Shown here: piece after piece, positions 29,045 to 41,479 of the stretch
How the letters are laid out: every line of letters starts with the position of its first letter
How positions within the stretch are numbered: the stretch's first letter is position 1
Origin: Escarpia spicata
Taxonomy: Eukaryota > Annelida > Polychaeta > Sabellida > Siboglinidae
Assembly (NCBI GenBank): GCA_963995525.1
Contig: OZ023216.1
Span: 37,482,908-37,546,907 of the forward strand
Direction: 5' to 3'
DNA length: 64,000 bases
Program-made: the position numbers and the translations under genes
The notes under the pieces: model-generated
The model's input: only the letters and a program-made list of their open reading frames with translations
Told to the model about the DNA's origin: nothing
Databases searched by the model: none

Positions 29045-31744
29045 ACCATATTTATGTTCATATTTGTAATATCACTGTAACTGAGTAACCAAATAAACTT
29101 TCTTTTATGGGTATAGGCTTACACTGTTGTCTTTGTTTCCTTTTCAAAAGAATCATGTTTTGTTCAGGACCTTCTAGCTTGGTTTTAATGTAGGAATTTG
29201 CGTTTAGTTTTGTTAATATATGCTAAGAGTTAGTGATGTTTTGCGGAACTCGATACTACATGCATCTCTCAAGAGAACAGATATAAAGACGTCCGTCACA
29301 CATAAAAGTCAAATTAAAGTTACATACACCATTAAATAAACATGTTATTGTCCATATGTGACATATCACACATATACACACACGCACGCACGCACTCATG
29401 CACACACATTTATTTATATATAAGAACCCTGTATCATAAGTTCTAAAACAATGCAAGAAAAAAGAAAATGGCCTGTTGCCAACGTAACTGGGAAGAGACA
29501 CAATTATAAATGCTTCCTTTTGTAGTAAAACATAATTTGTTTTATAAACAAACTATACATTCGTTGTAATTGTATCTCATTTATCAAATAAAGATCTTTT
29601 GATATTAAGACAGCTATCCATTTTGAGAAAGGCCTTTTAAGTTTTAACGCTTTTAACATTACCTGTTAAAATAACCGAATACTAAAGAGTAGCAATAAAA
29701 CAGATGGAGTCGCAATAACCAACATTAATGCCTCCTACTTTCCAGTCGATCACTGATGTATGAGCATTATTATCGCGCAAGCTCCGAGCTTGTCGTTTGA
29801 TAATTAACGGCATTATTCCAGGTAATGTGATTTCGATTAGGGTGCGTCAAAAGGACTAGCCGGTTAATGACCGAATGTTTACGCACCACACATTATTCCA
29901 TTCAGGCGGTTCAGATGTCAGGTGTCGTTGATGGTATTATCATCCTGAAGAGAAAGAGCCGGAAATCGATGGAGCGGTCACAACATCGCCAGCGTCATAA
30001 ACGAAACGCAATGCCACCTGAAAGTCGCACGCAGAAGCCGCTTCGAGTCAGTCTCGTCAGCAGGTGGATGGGCGCAGATCGCTGTTGACGCCGGCCACAC
30101 GACGTGTTTCAATTATGTTGTCCGGCCAGTCACCTGTGACCAGTACATCCAGAGTCCGACAGCTAACTTCAGGCCGACGGCGACTTTGGATGGTGTTAGC
30201 TTGGTGCCACGTCATTTCTTCTGTCGCCACAGGTAAAAACTGCTGTTGTCCCCCATGAAAACGGGAATGCTGCTTTCTATTTGCACATTACATCCAGCAA
30301 AATATGTTGATATCAATGTAGGTTAACAGCGTCAGTTATTTATGTGAGTATGTGTATGGTATCCGTCGACTGTACGATACATTATGATAACGTAACGATA
30401 TAGTTGATTTCTCAGACGAAATTGCTGAGGAAAAGCTTGAAAGATAACAATAATAAGAACCCTATTAATTCAAAAGCGACGTACTCGACCTGTCACGTTG
30501 AGTTTGTGGCATGGCTACAGAACTCGTCATGGCGTCACGCCTACACTTGTATCATTTATTGCGCTAGACGATTAAAATATTAAAACTGAAGTCGACTGTA
30601 AAGCTGTTGTTGTCAGGATACGCAGCGTGTTGATGTTGACAGCATATTTACAAGTTTGTTCGGTGACTGTAGTTTGGTAATAAATATACGTTGTGACAAT
30701 GTTTTCGCCTTGCAATAATACAACGCTCCTGTTCAGAATTGTGACAAGTGTCTGATGACAATATTTCCTATTTCACACGCTAGTGAACAAATACAAACCC
30801 AACCAGGTGCAGTAAGTTTGTTAATAAAGGCATCTATATTGATCATACATTCTTCCATTCCTTTTTTTCTGGTTGATGTTTTCCCATGGTTGTACAAAGA
30901 ATGTTTTTAAGATTCGGGTCGTGTATCTGGTTCTCCGAACACGACTAAGTCGACGCCATGTAGTTAAACAAAATATGTTTTTTTTTAAAGAAAATGTACA
31001 TTGGCCAGTAGGGATGATGGATCGCGGGAGGACGGCATCAATCTCAAATTTGTTGAATGCACACACATCTCAGTACAGGACAAGATCACACATCTTATTT
31101 CAAGCATATTCAATATATATTGTGATTTTGATACATTGCTGAGATTTGCAAGATGATTACTTGTAAACTAATTTAAGAGCGTGTGATCAAGTGACAACAA
31201 GTCTTGTACTCGCTGGTGCTCCAGTGAGCTGCATAATTGCATATCGGTATTTCACTGAACTAGTTTACTGTCAGGTGACACGGGAGTAAGCAAGCCGTCT
31301 GGTGATGAGAATCAGTTGCCCAGGGGCACGGTGTGTATTCAAATATTATTTTACCTTGGGTTATCTGGTAACACGTAAACTCTGTGCATAGTGGACACAA
31401 AACTATATCTGGTTTTTGTACATTTACACGACAGCTAATGATATGTTCATAAATTGCGCGGTATCCATTACTCAGAACTGCCAAAAGCGCTTTTCTTTCA
31501 CCTTTTATTCTAGCACCATGTAAACGTCTATGGGATGCATTCAGCCACGCTACAATTCTGAAGGGTATCTATTCGTTCACAAATATCCACAGCACATAAT
31601 GCGGTAGGTGGTCTGGATATTTTAAGGTAAGTTATAAGACAGTTACAACACAATTAACATAATCTGGTCAACATAAAAAAAAAAATGTTTGACGGTTAAT
31701 AATAAATAATTGTTTATGCATGTACGCATTTACATAGTAATATT
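29045..31744. other. Intergenic AT-rich sequence, no supported gene
   Basis: No repeat family or intact gene was recognised over 2.7 kb. A candidate open segment at about 30060-30240 ends at a GTAAAA donor-like site and has two overlapping open frames, but no homology is recognised. Part of a SINE family-A body in reverse (GTTCACAAATATCCACAGCA) lies near 31573 within the neighbouring sequence at 31520-31595. Confidence 0.35.
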
Positions 31745-32281
31745 GATCTCCTCTCAATTTCCTTGACTCTAGTGTTGTTAAACACAATTTTTAAGGCGTA
31801 TTTCGTAATTAAGGTCCCTCAGTTTAGGTATAATTTTAGTTGCTCTCCTCTGTACTGTTTCTAGCATATCTATGTCCTTTCGGCGATATGGCCTCCACGC
31901 TTAAATACAATATTCTAAATGAGGCCTAACTATTGTTTTGTACAGCGGCATTATTAGCTCATTTTTCTTATACGTTATGTTTCGCCTAATTAATCCAAGG
32001 ATTTGATTTCCCTTTGAAGCGGCAATACCGCACTTCTCTGAAACCTTCATATCAGCACTAATGGTTAACCCTACGTCCTTTTCGTTTACAGTAGTACTTA
32101 GTACAGTACCCCCAGTGTATATTGAACATATTCGTTCCCATGTTCTGTGTGGAGGCATTTAGATTTCCCAAAATTTAACAACATTTGCCATTTTTTCAGA
32201 CCAATTTATCAACCTGTCAAGATCATCTTGTAAATGCTGTCTATCTCCATCACGTTTAATCCTTCTAAACAATTTTGTATG
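31745..32281 (-). mobile_element. LINE family-1 fragment D (RT C-terminal region)
   Basis: About 540 bp align to the LINE at 41720-42270, encoding on the minus strand 'EKDVGLTISADMKVSE', 'GNQILGLIRRNITYKK' and 'LYKTIVRPHLEYCI'. It ends, in element orientation, right after GAGGAGATCA, the same point at which fragment C (53757) ends. Frames are broken by substitutions and small shifts. Confidence 0.85.
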
Positions 32282-32379
32282 TTGTGTCTGTACGGGGAAT
32301 ATGATCCAGAGTGATCTATTGGCTAGCTAAATGCCACTCCATTGAATAGATTCCACATGTTTAGGTAGATTCAGCTCCA

Positions 32380-33950
32380 TGGCTATGTAATCCAGTGCAC
32401 GAGTAACAACGGCACGGGTTCAGCCCAGTGAAAATGATAACTGAATGGCCATAGGCAAACGAACATGACAACTGAATGGCCTTAGCCCAGTGCATGTGAA
32501 TACGGCATGGCCCAGTGAACCTGATAAGTGGATGGCAGTAACCCAATCAACAAGACAACTGAGAGGCCGTAGGCCAGTGAATCTGATAAGTGGATGGCAG
32601 TAACCCAATCAACAAGACAACTGAGAGGCCGTAGGCCAGTAAACCTGATAAGTGGATGATAGTAACCCAATCAACAAGACAACTGAGAGGCCGTAGGCCA
32701 GTGAACCTGATAAGTGGATGGCAGTAACCCAATCAACAAGACAACGGAGAGGCCGTAGGCCAGTGAACCTGATAAGTGGATGGCAGTAACCCAATCAACA
32801 AGACAACTGAGAGGTCGTAGGCCAGTGAACCTGATAAATGGATGGCAGTAACTCAATCAACAAGACAACGGAGAGGCCGTAGGCCAGTGAACCTGATAAG
32901 TGGATGGCAGTAACCCAATCAACAAGACAACGGAGTAGCCATAGCCCAGTGAACATGATAATGGAGTGTTGTAGCCAAGTGAACGTTGTTGTTGTCACTT
33001 TTCCCGGTGTGCGCTGATCCCAATACTATTCCTTGTTTTTTCGACAAATAAATGGACACAATCCAGAGACAATGACGAGTTAAGTGGACATGAAATCGGC
33101 ATGGCTTCAGCCCAATGAACACAACAACTAAATGACAGTAGCCCAGTGCACATGGAAACGGCATGGGTTTAGTCCAGTGAGCATGACAACTGAATGGAAA
33201 TAGCCCATGACACATGATTGGACGTAGCCCACTAATCAGGACAACAGAATGGCTTTAGCCCAGTGCAAGTAAAAACGCATAGCTTCAGCCCAGTGAACAT
33301 GATAACTGAATAACCATGGCCCAGTGAACACGACACCTAAATGGCCTTAGCCCAGTGAACATGATAACTGAATGACATTAGCCAAATGTACAATATAACT
33401 GACTGTTAATAGCACAATGAACATGTAGTCTGAAAAGCCATAGTCAAGTATTGCTAGTGAATGACCAGTGAACCTGACAACTGAATGACTAGAACCAAGT
33501 GAACACGACAGCTGTGAAAATCGGCATGGCTTTAGTCCAATGAACATGACAACAGTATGGTCTTAGCCAAGTGATCATGCCAATTGATTGAGCTTAGCAC
33601 TGTGGACAGAGCAACAAAATGGCCATAGCCCAGTAAACAGTAAAACGTAATGACCATAGTCCAGTGAACACGCCAAGTAATTGGTCGTAGTCCAGTGAAC
33701 ATGACAACTGAATGGCCATAGCCTAGTAAACAGGACAAAAGGAATTGTCTTAGCCCAGTGCACGTGAAAACAGTATGAATTTATTATGAGTTTATCCAAG
33801 TGAACAAGATAACCGAATGACCACAGCCCAGTAAAAAGGATAACTAATGGACGTAGCCAAGTGAACAAGATAACTGAATGACCATAGCCCAGTGGACTAG
33901 ATAACGGAATGGCTTTAGCCCAGTGCATTTGAAAACGGCGCGTGCAAATC
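32380..33950. repeat. Satellite with 31-bp monomers and a 62-bp dimeric higher-order repeat
   Basis: The region is built of ~31-bp units resembling AGCCCAGTGAACATGACAAC followed by TGAATGGCCAT. From about 32514 to 32946 the array is regular with a 62-bp period in seven copies, each a dimer of two distinct 31-bp monomers (one containing GATAAGTGGATGGCAG, one containing CAATCAACAAGACAACTG). The outer parts (to about 33950) are degenerate monomers with indels. The ladder of 61-67-residue minus-strand frames here is an artefact of the 62-bp period (3 x 62 = 186) and is not coding. Confidence 0.92.
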
Positions 33951-34451
33951 TCCATAAATCGTACTGATTATGAGAAGTTGACCCACATATGTAGCCCTTT
34001 TAAGCAGTAACCGTAGGTAACCCTATGCCTTAATTAAGTCTCAGACAATGTTTATTTTCAAACAAATACATTTTCAGACTGCTAGTGATGACGACATACC
34101 TACAATCATACGTACAATAAAATGCAGTGATTGATGCCAAACTAGAAAATTCAGCGAACAATAGCAAACAAGAATTGCAGCAAATATTGACATAACAAAC
34201 CATGTATTACCACAGGCTGGGCAACATAGTAATATTATATTCAACATTATAACCGCTTTAGCACGATGTCAGCATTCCGCTTTGCCAAGATGACTACACT
34301 CAGACCGACGATGTTTTAACATGATAGTCCTTTCGGTAAGATGTCTGTATTCTGACCGCCAGTTTCTCAATATTATAACCAGTTAGGTAAGATATTGACT
34401 TTCCGACCGCTGGATCCGTAACACTATGAACGGTCAGTGCCGGATTAACAA

Positions 34452-34785
34452 TGCAAGATTCTTATGTAGCGCAGTATCCAGTCCTCAGGACAGCTTAAAG
34501 CGCTTTACACTTTACTCCCTGGCAGACCTGTTCAATCGAACACCATCTCGACTTCTCTGTGAAGAATTCAGCCACTCTGCAATTAATACGCGGAGACTAT
34601 TCGTACACAAATATCCACCACTGTCTATAGCCAGGTACTCATTCATACAGCTGAGTGAACTGAAGCAATGTAGAGTAAACGAACTTGCCCATGGTTCGAC
34701 ACCGCCGCACAGGATTCGAATCCGCATTCTCTCAGTCGAGAGTCCGGAGCTCTTACCGCTGCGCTACTGCGCTCCGTATCTGTCA
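34452..34785 (-). mobile_element. tRNA-derived SINE, family A, nearly full length (reverse)
   Basis: Read on the minus strand the head contains an A box, TAGCGCAGCGG, and a B box, GGATTCGAATCC, at tRNA spacing. The body follows (GGTGTTCGATTGAACAGG) with the tail TACTGCGCTACATAAGAATC. It is the most complete copy in the window and defines the family: ~330 bp, pol III promoter, no coding capacity. Confidence 0.88.
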
Positions 34786-35040
34786 AGATCAATGCGACGC
34801 ATGATGTCCCATTCCGTTCCAGGCAAAGTCAAATGGACGAGTCTGCCCTGGTCACTGTAGATCAGTGCACATCATTGACAATTCTGAACTGTTTAACAGT
34901 ACCCCATCCATCTTCCGATGTGTTGACCGAGAGCGATAGCGAGACAGCGGAGTGTTGCTGAAACTCTAACAAAAATCTTCATCGTGACTGGTTCAACAAG
35001 ATACCGGTATTCTGACCGCCGGTTGTAAAACGTTATGTCA

Positions 35041-35236
<196 letters not shown>

Positions 35237-36025
35237 TAAAACGGTCGATGCTAGTTGCAGCCGCATAAAATTATTACATATTTGTGAAATGTCAGATATA
35301 TCCTTACCGCACATGGAAACGCATACGTACAAACACATGCACGTGCACGTGCACACGCACATGCACACGCACACGCATGCACAAATTCACATACACACGC
35401 GCGCAAACACGTCACATACACGAAAACACATGCACACACGCAGGAACACGCACACAGACATGCACGCAGGCACGCACTACCACGTACACCTGCCACCCCA
35501 CCACCCACTCACCCAGTACCCTATAGATGCAAGCATTCAGACAGTCGGTTGCATAATGTCATTACTCCACCGATAGATTGACTTAACTTGATGACCAGTA
35601 CGGAAAGATGCAAGCATTCAGAAAGCCGGTTGCATAATATCATCACTCCAAAGATAAATTCGAGTTAAAGATGATTTGATAGAATATGTCGGATGCGTTG
35701 TGATGACACCCCGAGTCACAACCTGAGCGCGTCTAGCGTTATCGGCAGGCTTGAAAAGAAATAATTAACTATTTTGCCACCAAATGTAGCGGAAGATATT
35801 ACTAAGCCTCGCTTTGAACTAGAATTAATCAGCTTTGAATTCAGATTATTTCGGAAAGGCTGCGTTTCGGAAAAAAATCGCGACTTTTGTGTCTGGTGTT
35901 ATATTGGTGGCTGTAGTTCAGCAAATCTACTATAATTTAGACTCGGTGAAGGATTAAGTAAGCAATGCAAACGTTACGACATCTTGAAGCGCTACCTGAA
36001 GGTGTCTTCCAAAAAGAAAATCAGT

Positions 36026-36140
36026 CTCCGCCCTCCAGAAAGCTGATGTCAGCAGCGGCCAGTGCAAGACGGCAGCACTCATCCTGGCAATGATGGCCGA
36101 GTTTGATGAAAAGAGCGACCAACTCTTTATAGAAGCTAAG
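36026..36140 (+). CDS. Exon-like segment inside the inverted-repeat element (uncertain)
   Basis: An open frame containing 'GQCKTAALILAMMAEFDEK' ends in GCTAAG followed by a GTATGT donor. It joins in phase 0 to the segment at 36536. The translation looks like a genuine helical protein segment and not random sequence, but I do not recognise the family, and the 5' limit lies somewhere in or near the left inverted arm. Confidence 0.35.
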
Positions 36141-36535
36141 GTATGTAAATGTGTATGAGTATTTATAACATTTATATTTTATATGATATACGTACAAAAA
36201 AAATTATATGTGGGTTGTCCCGCTTCGACTGGGCCATGATGGTGTAATTCAAATCATCAATATAAAGAGGGGAAACTTGAACTACACAACTTGGTGATGA
36301 AACGATGTCACCGTGCTACCATAGCAATATTTCTAATTAGCCTTGTACTGAACACAATTAAATATTATTAATCGGACTGCGGCGATTCCTGAATTGGGAA
36401 GGCTGATTCCCAAATTGGAATTGTTTATGTGAGAGCAGTGGTATCAGAATCGCTTAATCATAGGTTTGTTAACAATAATGATAAATATAATTGACATAAA
36501 TATACTAATTTAATTTACGTATGTGTTGGTTATAG

Positions 36536-36605
36536 GACACGTCTTCGGCATCAGAAGTGAAGCAGCTGCCAACCTTGCCTGAGACACCTTGCCTCATTTT
36601 GTGTG
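36536..36605 (+). CDS. Second exon-like segment inside the inverted-repeat element (uncertain)
   Basis: It is bounded by GGTTATAG before 36536 and GTAAGG after 36605. It encodes 'DTSSASEVKQLPTLPETP' and ends 'CLILCG'. In phase 0 it follows the segment ending at 36140. Together they suggest a spliced transcript from within the element. The function is unknown. Confidence 0.35.
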
Positions 36606-36894
36606 GTAAGGAGTATTTGGTGTATATTGATATTTTCAAGATTTTATAAAAATAATACTAATAACTTTATATAGACACTCATTTCCAAAGTACAACTCTG
36701 TTCAATGGTTTTGACAATGTTTCTAAAGTATAATACTTATGCAATGATTAATAGAGGTACTAAAATGTGAGTAATAATTCAGTACACACAAAAAAATTAT
36801 TATAATAATAAATAAATAAATATACAATAAAATATTAATAAATATAATTAAATCTACTTTCGATACACTCGATCACACATCGCGTGGCGCATAC

Positions 36895-37175
36895 TTCTAA
36901 GTGATTCGCATCGCCAAAATACGCGCAAGACACACAACTACGGCGTGTAATATGACTCTAGTGCACTCGCTCGTGACACCAAGTATAGACCACGGCAACG
37001 CGATGCTCCGCGGTATCAGTGACCGCCTGATGCATCTCCCGGAGATGGTCCAGCGCTCCGCGGTCAGAGTAGCTCCACAGATCCAGCGCAGCGACCGACA
37101 TCAGAGCATCACCGCAGGACCCAAACTTTCTCACTGGCTACGGTGAAGCGGCGCACAGAGTATAAAACAGTGAAC
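36895..37175 (+). mobile_element. LINE fragment (RT C-terminal region, third family)
   Basis: The plus-strand frame reads 'LVHSLVTPSIDHGNAMLRG', then 'LPEMVQRSAVRVA', and ends 'LSHWLRVKRRTEYKTVNL' across a stop. This matches the common C-terminal region of CR1/RTE-X-like ORF2 proteins. It is truncated on both sides and abuts the right inverted arm. A substitution creates the TGA at 37144. Confidence 0.72.
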
Positions 37176-37500
37176 CTTGTCACTGATTTTCTTTTTGGAA
37201 GACACCTTCAGGTAGCGCATCAAGATGTCGTAACGTTTGCATTGCTTACCTAATCCTTCACCGGGTCTAAATTATAGTAGATTTGCGGAACTACAGCCAC
37301 CAGTATAACACCAGACACAAAAGTCGCGATTTTTTCCCGAAACGCAGCCTTTCCGAAATAATCTGAATTCAAAGCTGATTAATTCCAGTTCAAAGCGAGG
37401 CTTAGTAATATCTTCCGCTACATTTGGCGGCAAAATATTTAATTATTTCTTTTCAAGCCTGCCGATAACGCTAGACGAGCTCATGTTGTGACTCGCGGGG

Positions 37501-38204
37501 ATTGAGTTATATCACTGATGGTTCTCCTAGACACTAGAGTGATAAGCTAGGCTGGCCCACTGCAGCAACCTGCTGGCCATCATCCTGTAAGGCAGGAAGA
37601 GTGCGCACTGCAGAACACATAGCCCACTACTCACACTGGTCAGAGGTGCCAAGTCTACCCATTTGGCGGTAGAACATGTCCTGTTTCTTAATTCTTGGGA
37701 CAATCACAAGCGTACCGCTTTAATACCAAAATCTGTCGTCAGATCGGTAGTTCACGGTTATAAAAGAATTACTCATTTTTAGTCCAACATTTCACGAAAA
37801 TGCCATGCAATAAGTAAATATACCCTAACTTTGAAACATTATCTGGCCATGGCCGGATCGAGTGGTTCCCTAGTCTACATGCACCTCTCGTCGCGACTGA
37901 GGCTCATATGTGCACAAGATCCTCATCTACCGCCATCACATCGTGAAAAGTGGTAGATCTACGGCATTTTGTGAAGAATTACTTGGCACATTTATGTGTC
38001 TGATTTTAACTCTCAACAATAGGAGGCTTGTTTATTAGTTGCCAATATTTATTGTGAAACATCAAATATGGTATACATGTATTTCATGTGTGTGTCAGAC
38101 CTGCCTACCCCAAAAACTTCCTGTCAGTAATCCATCTTCCCATTTACACTGATTTTCAGGAATATAGGATTCCTGTCAGTAATTAAGAACTGTGTCAGAT
38201 ATTG
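37501..38204. other. Intergenic, no gene seen
   Basis: No ORF, exon or repeat family was recognised in these 700 bases. Confidence 0.45.
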
Positions 38205-38640
38205 GTCGCCGGGGGGGGGGGGGGGGGAGTAGCGAAGGGTCAAAACCATTAGCTATGCTGTCACCAACATCACCTACACTAGCCTAATCAACTCTAGTAT
38301 GATAAATGATAGACGGGGGGGGGGGGGGGGGGGGGGTAGCGATGGACACAAACCATTACATTACACTGGACCAAAACCATTAGTTACGCCGCTGTCATCA
38401 ACATCAGCCAACACTTTAGTCTAGGCTCTAGCCTACTCAACAGTAGAATGATAAATAATTATAGACGGGGGGGGGGGGGGTAGCGACAGGTCAAAACCAT
38501 TATACTTACGCTGTCACCAACATCAGCCAACACTCTCTATCTAACCTACTCAACTCTAGAATGATAAATGATAGACAGGGGGGGGGTAGCGACCGACCAA
38601 AACCATTACATCACACTGTCATCGACATCACCTACACTCT
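38205..38640. repeat. Minisatellite with long G runs
   Basis: Four units of about 105-150 bp each begin with a pure G run (17 G at 38211-38227, 22 G at 38315-38336, 14 G at 38467-38480, 9 G at 38578-38586). Each continues GTAGCGA..GGTCAAAACCATTA, then CTGTCA(C/T)CAACATCA and a CTACTCAACTCTAGAATGAT segment. The runs on the plus strand could form G-quadruplexes. Confidence 0.9.
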
Positions 38641-38649
38641 AGTGACTGT

Positions 38650-39130
38650 ATGATAGGCTGTCAATGATACACTAAACTGACACCTACTGGTTTATCATTG
38701 AATGGTCCAGTGATACCGAGTGGTATTTCCAAATATCATTGAGAGTCCCAATGGTACTGAATGATATTTTCAGATACAACTAAGAGTACCACTGAGACTT
38801 ACTGATTTAACATTGAATGGTATTGAACGGTATGATTTATCATTGAATGGTCCAGTGGTACTGAATGGCTTGTTCAAATACCATTGAAAGTACCAATGAA
38901 ACATACTGATTTATCATTGAATGGTATTGAATGATATGTTCAAATACCATTGAGAGTACCACTGAGACACACAGGTGTTTCATTAAATGGCATATTCAAA
39001 TACAATTGCGAGTACCACTGAAACCTGCTTTATTATTGAATGATCCAGTGGTACTGAATGGTATGTTCAAATAACATTGACACACTGATTTATCATTGAA
39101 TGACACGTTCAAATAACATTGAGAGTGGCG
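38650..39130. repeat. Degenerate satellite of TTTATCATTGAATGG units
   Basis: The words TTTATCATTGAATGG, CCAGTGGTACTGAATGG, TTCAAATACCATTGAGAGTA and CCACTGAGAC recur in order with variable deletions, giving units of roughly 60-85 bp. There is no coding content. Confidence 0.8.
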
Positions 39131-40955
39131 AAAAAGGGAAGCACCAGGTGGTTACTCAGGGAAGGGGATTCCTTAATGGTTCTCACCTGTCTGAAATATG
39201 TTTAACACAACACTTGAAAGGTGCAATATGATGATATTTACCAATGTTATTTTTTGCCAATTAATAGTTAGTTTTTATTAATATACGTACTGATTTTTGT
39301 GGCAAAAAATGAACATCGACGGGGTGGGGTGGAAGGGGTGTACGTAAAATGTTCTATATGAAAAGGAGGGAGTTTATTCCTAGTTTTTCATTTATTAATT
39401 AATATTATGTTTCATAAGACTATAATATATAATTATGGTGAAGACTGCCTGCAAATTTTTTCTTAGTTATTTAAGTAAGCTCGTAACAATGTTCGTGATT
39501 TTAAAGTTAAGTCCGCGCATCATGTTCAGATGGTAAACAATGCATCCAGTGTCAAACAAGTTTTATTAGCAATTTCGCCAAAGCGGTTCTAGTTGAACAC
39601 AATTCCGTTTGATGTCCAATTTCCTCACGTTCAACCCAGCAGAATTCCTGTTACAAATTACCACGCTGGCTAATTCCTGGTATAGTAGCAGCAGAGGAAC
39701 AAACTCCCTCTCTTTGACGAGTTCTGTTTATGTCTGTGCTTGCGGGGTCAATTGTCCGAAAAGTTGCACGTGAGTGAAACTTTGTTCTATTGAGTTTACA
39801 ATAGACCACACGTATACCAAACATACACGGCAGCACTACTCACGTGATAAATCATGAAAGTCTAAGCTGTTTTAACCGACGTTTCAACGACAAAAGGACA
39901 AGCTGTAGTAATAACATTTCAGTCAGTGTTGCATATTGAAGACACGCTTGCGCAATGGATCGATATGTTATAAATCACTAACAGTAGTAAACATTCATCG
40001 AATCAGTGCATTTTTAGACAAGCTAAATAATTTACCACTACAGTCAATGTGATTAATACGAGCTTCGGTTGCGAGCAAACTGTCGGAATATATAGCTGCA
40101 CTTAAGAGTGAAACGTGTTTACAGAGCCATGGTCCATGACATAAGAATATCCGAAAGAAATACTCATGCCGTGGCTGTAATGACGTTTACATTTGTGTCC
40201 ATCTTAAAATCCCATGAGAAATGAAACTTTGTACATTCAGTCATAAGTTCATATATTTGTGTTGACCACTCACTGAACTTAATACCGATATTCTAAGCTA
40301 TTTGCAAACATAAAATCCTCAACATAATGAAGTTAACGTACAGTATTGGAAGAAGAAGAACCAGCATTGCTCTTGGTGTGAACTTGTATTTGTACATTAT
40401 TGACCTGTTAGGAGATCGCCAATTTTTGCGACAGCGCTTGTGCAAACATGGAATGACGCGGAAGCTTGCGTTCCAAACGTCAATTAAACACAATAATATA
40501 TGCAAAAATTGCTTATTTATGTTCATTTTGTTGCTACCAGTTGATGTAACGTAATTATATGTGGCCTGTGCTATTTAAAGCCACCTTTGACCGCAGTAAT
40601 CGCATTCATTCTTGTCACGGTTTACTTGAATTTCGCGCTATCACGCGGCTATGCAGACGAACGCAGTGTTACCCAGGATACTTTGCATAGAGCCGAAATT
40701 AACCGATCTCCGAACAGGTCAATAAACAGTCGATTAACCGATTGCATGTTTCTCCACACTCCGCAGCAGTGACGCCACTCACAATATGATATAAGTTTAC
40801 ACGCATGCGCCGAAGCGTAACAATCGTGGTTTTACTCTTAGCCGATAGAAGGCGAACGTGTATTACAGCGAATGTACCGTAATTCCATTTTACGGAGATA
40901 TACCGTAAATTATTACGGTAGATGCCCGTTAATTATACGGTAATTTCTAAGAGTG
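39131..40955. other. Intergenic, no supported gene; palindromic ACGGTAA-rich patch at 3' end
   Basis: No exon or mobile-element protein was recognised. Between about 40876 and 40960 the motif TACCGTAA / TTACGGTA occurs several times in both orientations, ending TTTCTAAGAGTGTACGG, which resembles the end of a small inverted-repeat MITE immediately before the 50-bp minisatellite. Confidence 0.4.
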
Positions 40956-40956
40956 T

Positions 40957-41360
40957 ACGGTTGGTCGGTGACACATCGGCAATACGACAGCTAGTTGCCT
41001 GCTATTACAGTTGGTCGGTGATACGTCAGCAGTCCGACAGCTAGTTGCCTGATATTACAGTTGGTCGGTAATACGTCGGCAGTCCGACAGCTAGTTGCCT
41101 GATATTACAGTTGGTCGGTGATACGTCGGCAGTCCGACAGCTAGTTACCTGATATTACAGTTGGTCGGTGATACGTCGGCGTTCCGACAGCTAGTTGCCT
41201 GATATTACAGTTGGTCGGCGATATGTCGGCAGTCCGACAGCTAGTTGTATAATATTACAGTTGGTCGGTGATACGTCGGCATTCCGACAGCTAGTTGCCT
41301 GGTATTACAGTTGGTCGGTGATACGTCGGCAGTCCGACAGCTAGTTGCCTGGTATTACAG
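40957..41360. repeat. 50-bp minisatellite, eight units, ending at the LINE 3' terminus
   Basis: Eight units with an exact 50-bp period (TTACAG at 41005, 41055, 41105 and so on to 41355). The unit begins ACAGTTGGTCGGTGATACG and contains a short perfect stem-loop, GTCGG-CAGT-CCGAC, then ACAGCTAGTTGCCTG. The last unit runs directly into the 3' end of LINE copy A. Confidence 0.95.
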
Positions 41361-41479
41361 TTTAACAAGATTTAACAAGATTGCCACCCAGAGAATTAAC
41401 TCTAGGTAGCAGGTGGACAAGGAAGCCCTTGGCTTATCGAGAGTCCGACCTTTTTATCTATGTGTATCCCGCCCGTCTG

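Larger units (their letters stand above)
35711..37496. mobile_element. Element with ~315-bp terminal inverted repeats
   Basis: The 35711-36025 arm is repeated inverted at 37182-37496 with few differences. Shared landmarks are GAGTCACAAC near the tips, CTAGCGTTATCGGCAGGC, GTAGCGGAAGATATTACT, and the inner end GTGTCTTCCAAAAAGAAAAT. The unique centre (~1.15 kb) holds two exon-like segments and a LINE fragment. No target duplication was found, so it may be a DNA transposon with long inverted repeats or a segmental inverted duplication. Confidence 0.72.

Noticed and set aside
32514..32946. 62-bp repeats considered as a CRISPR array
   Set aside because: Both halves of each unit are repeated and the flanks are degenerate monomers of the same satellite; there are no spacers.
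32361..33215. Ladder of overlapping 61-98-residue minus-strand ORFs with near-identical sequences
   Set aside because: A 62-bp period cycles through the three frames every 186 bp, so one start and one stop recur mechanically. The array is satellite DNA.
40957..41360. Regular 50-bp repeats considered as a CRISPR array
   Set aside because: Whole units repeat without unique spacers, no cas-like genes are present, and the context is an animal genome.
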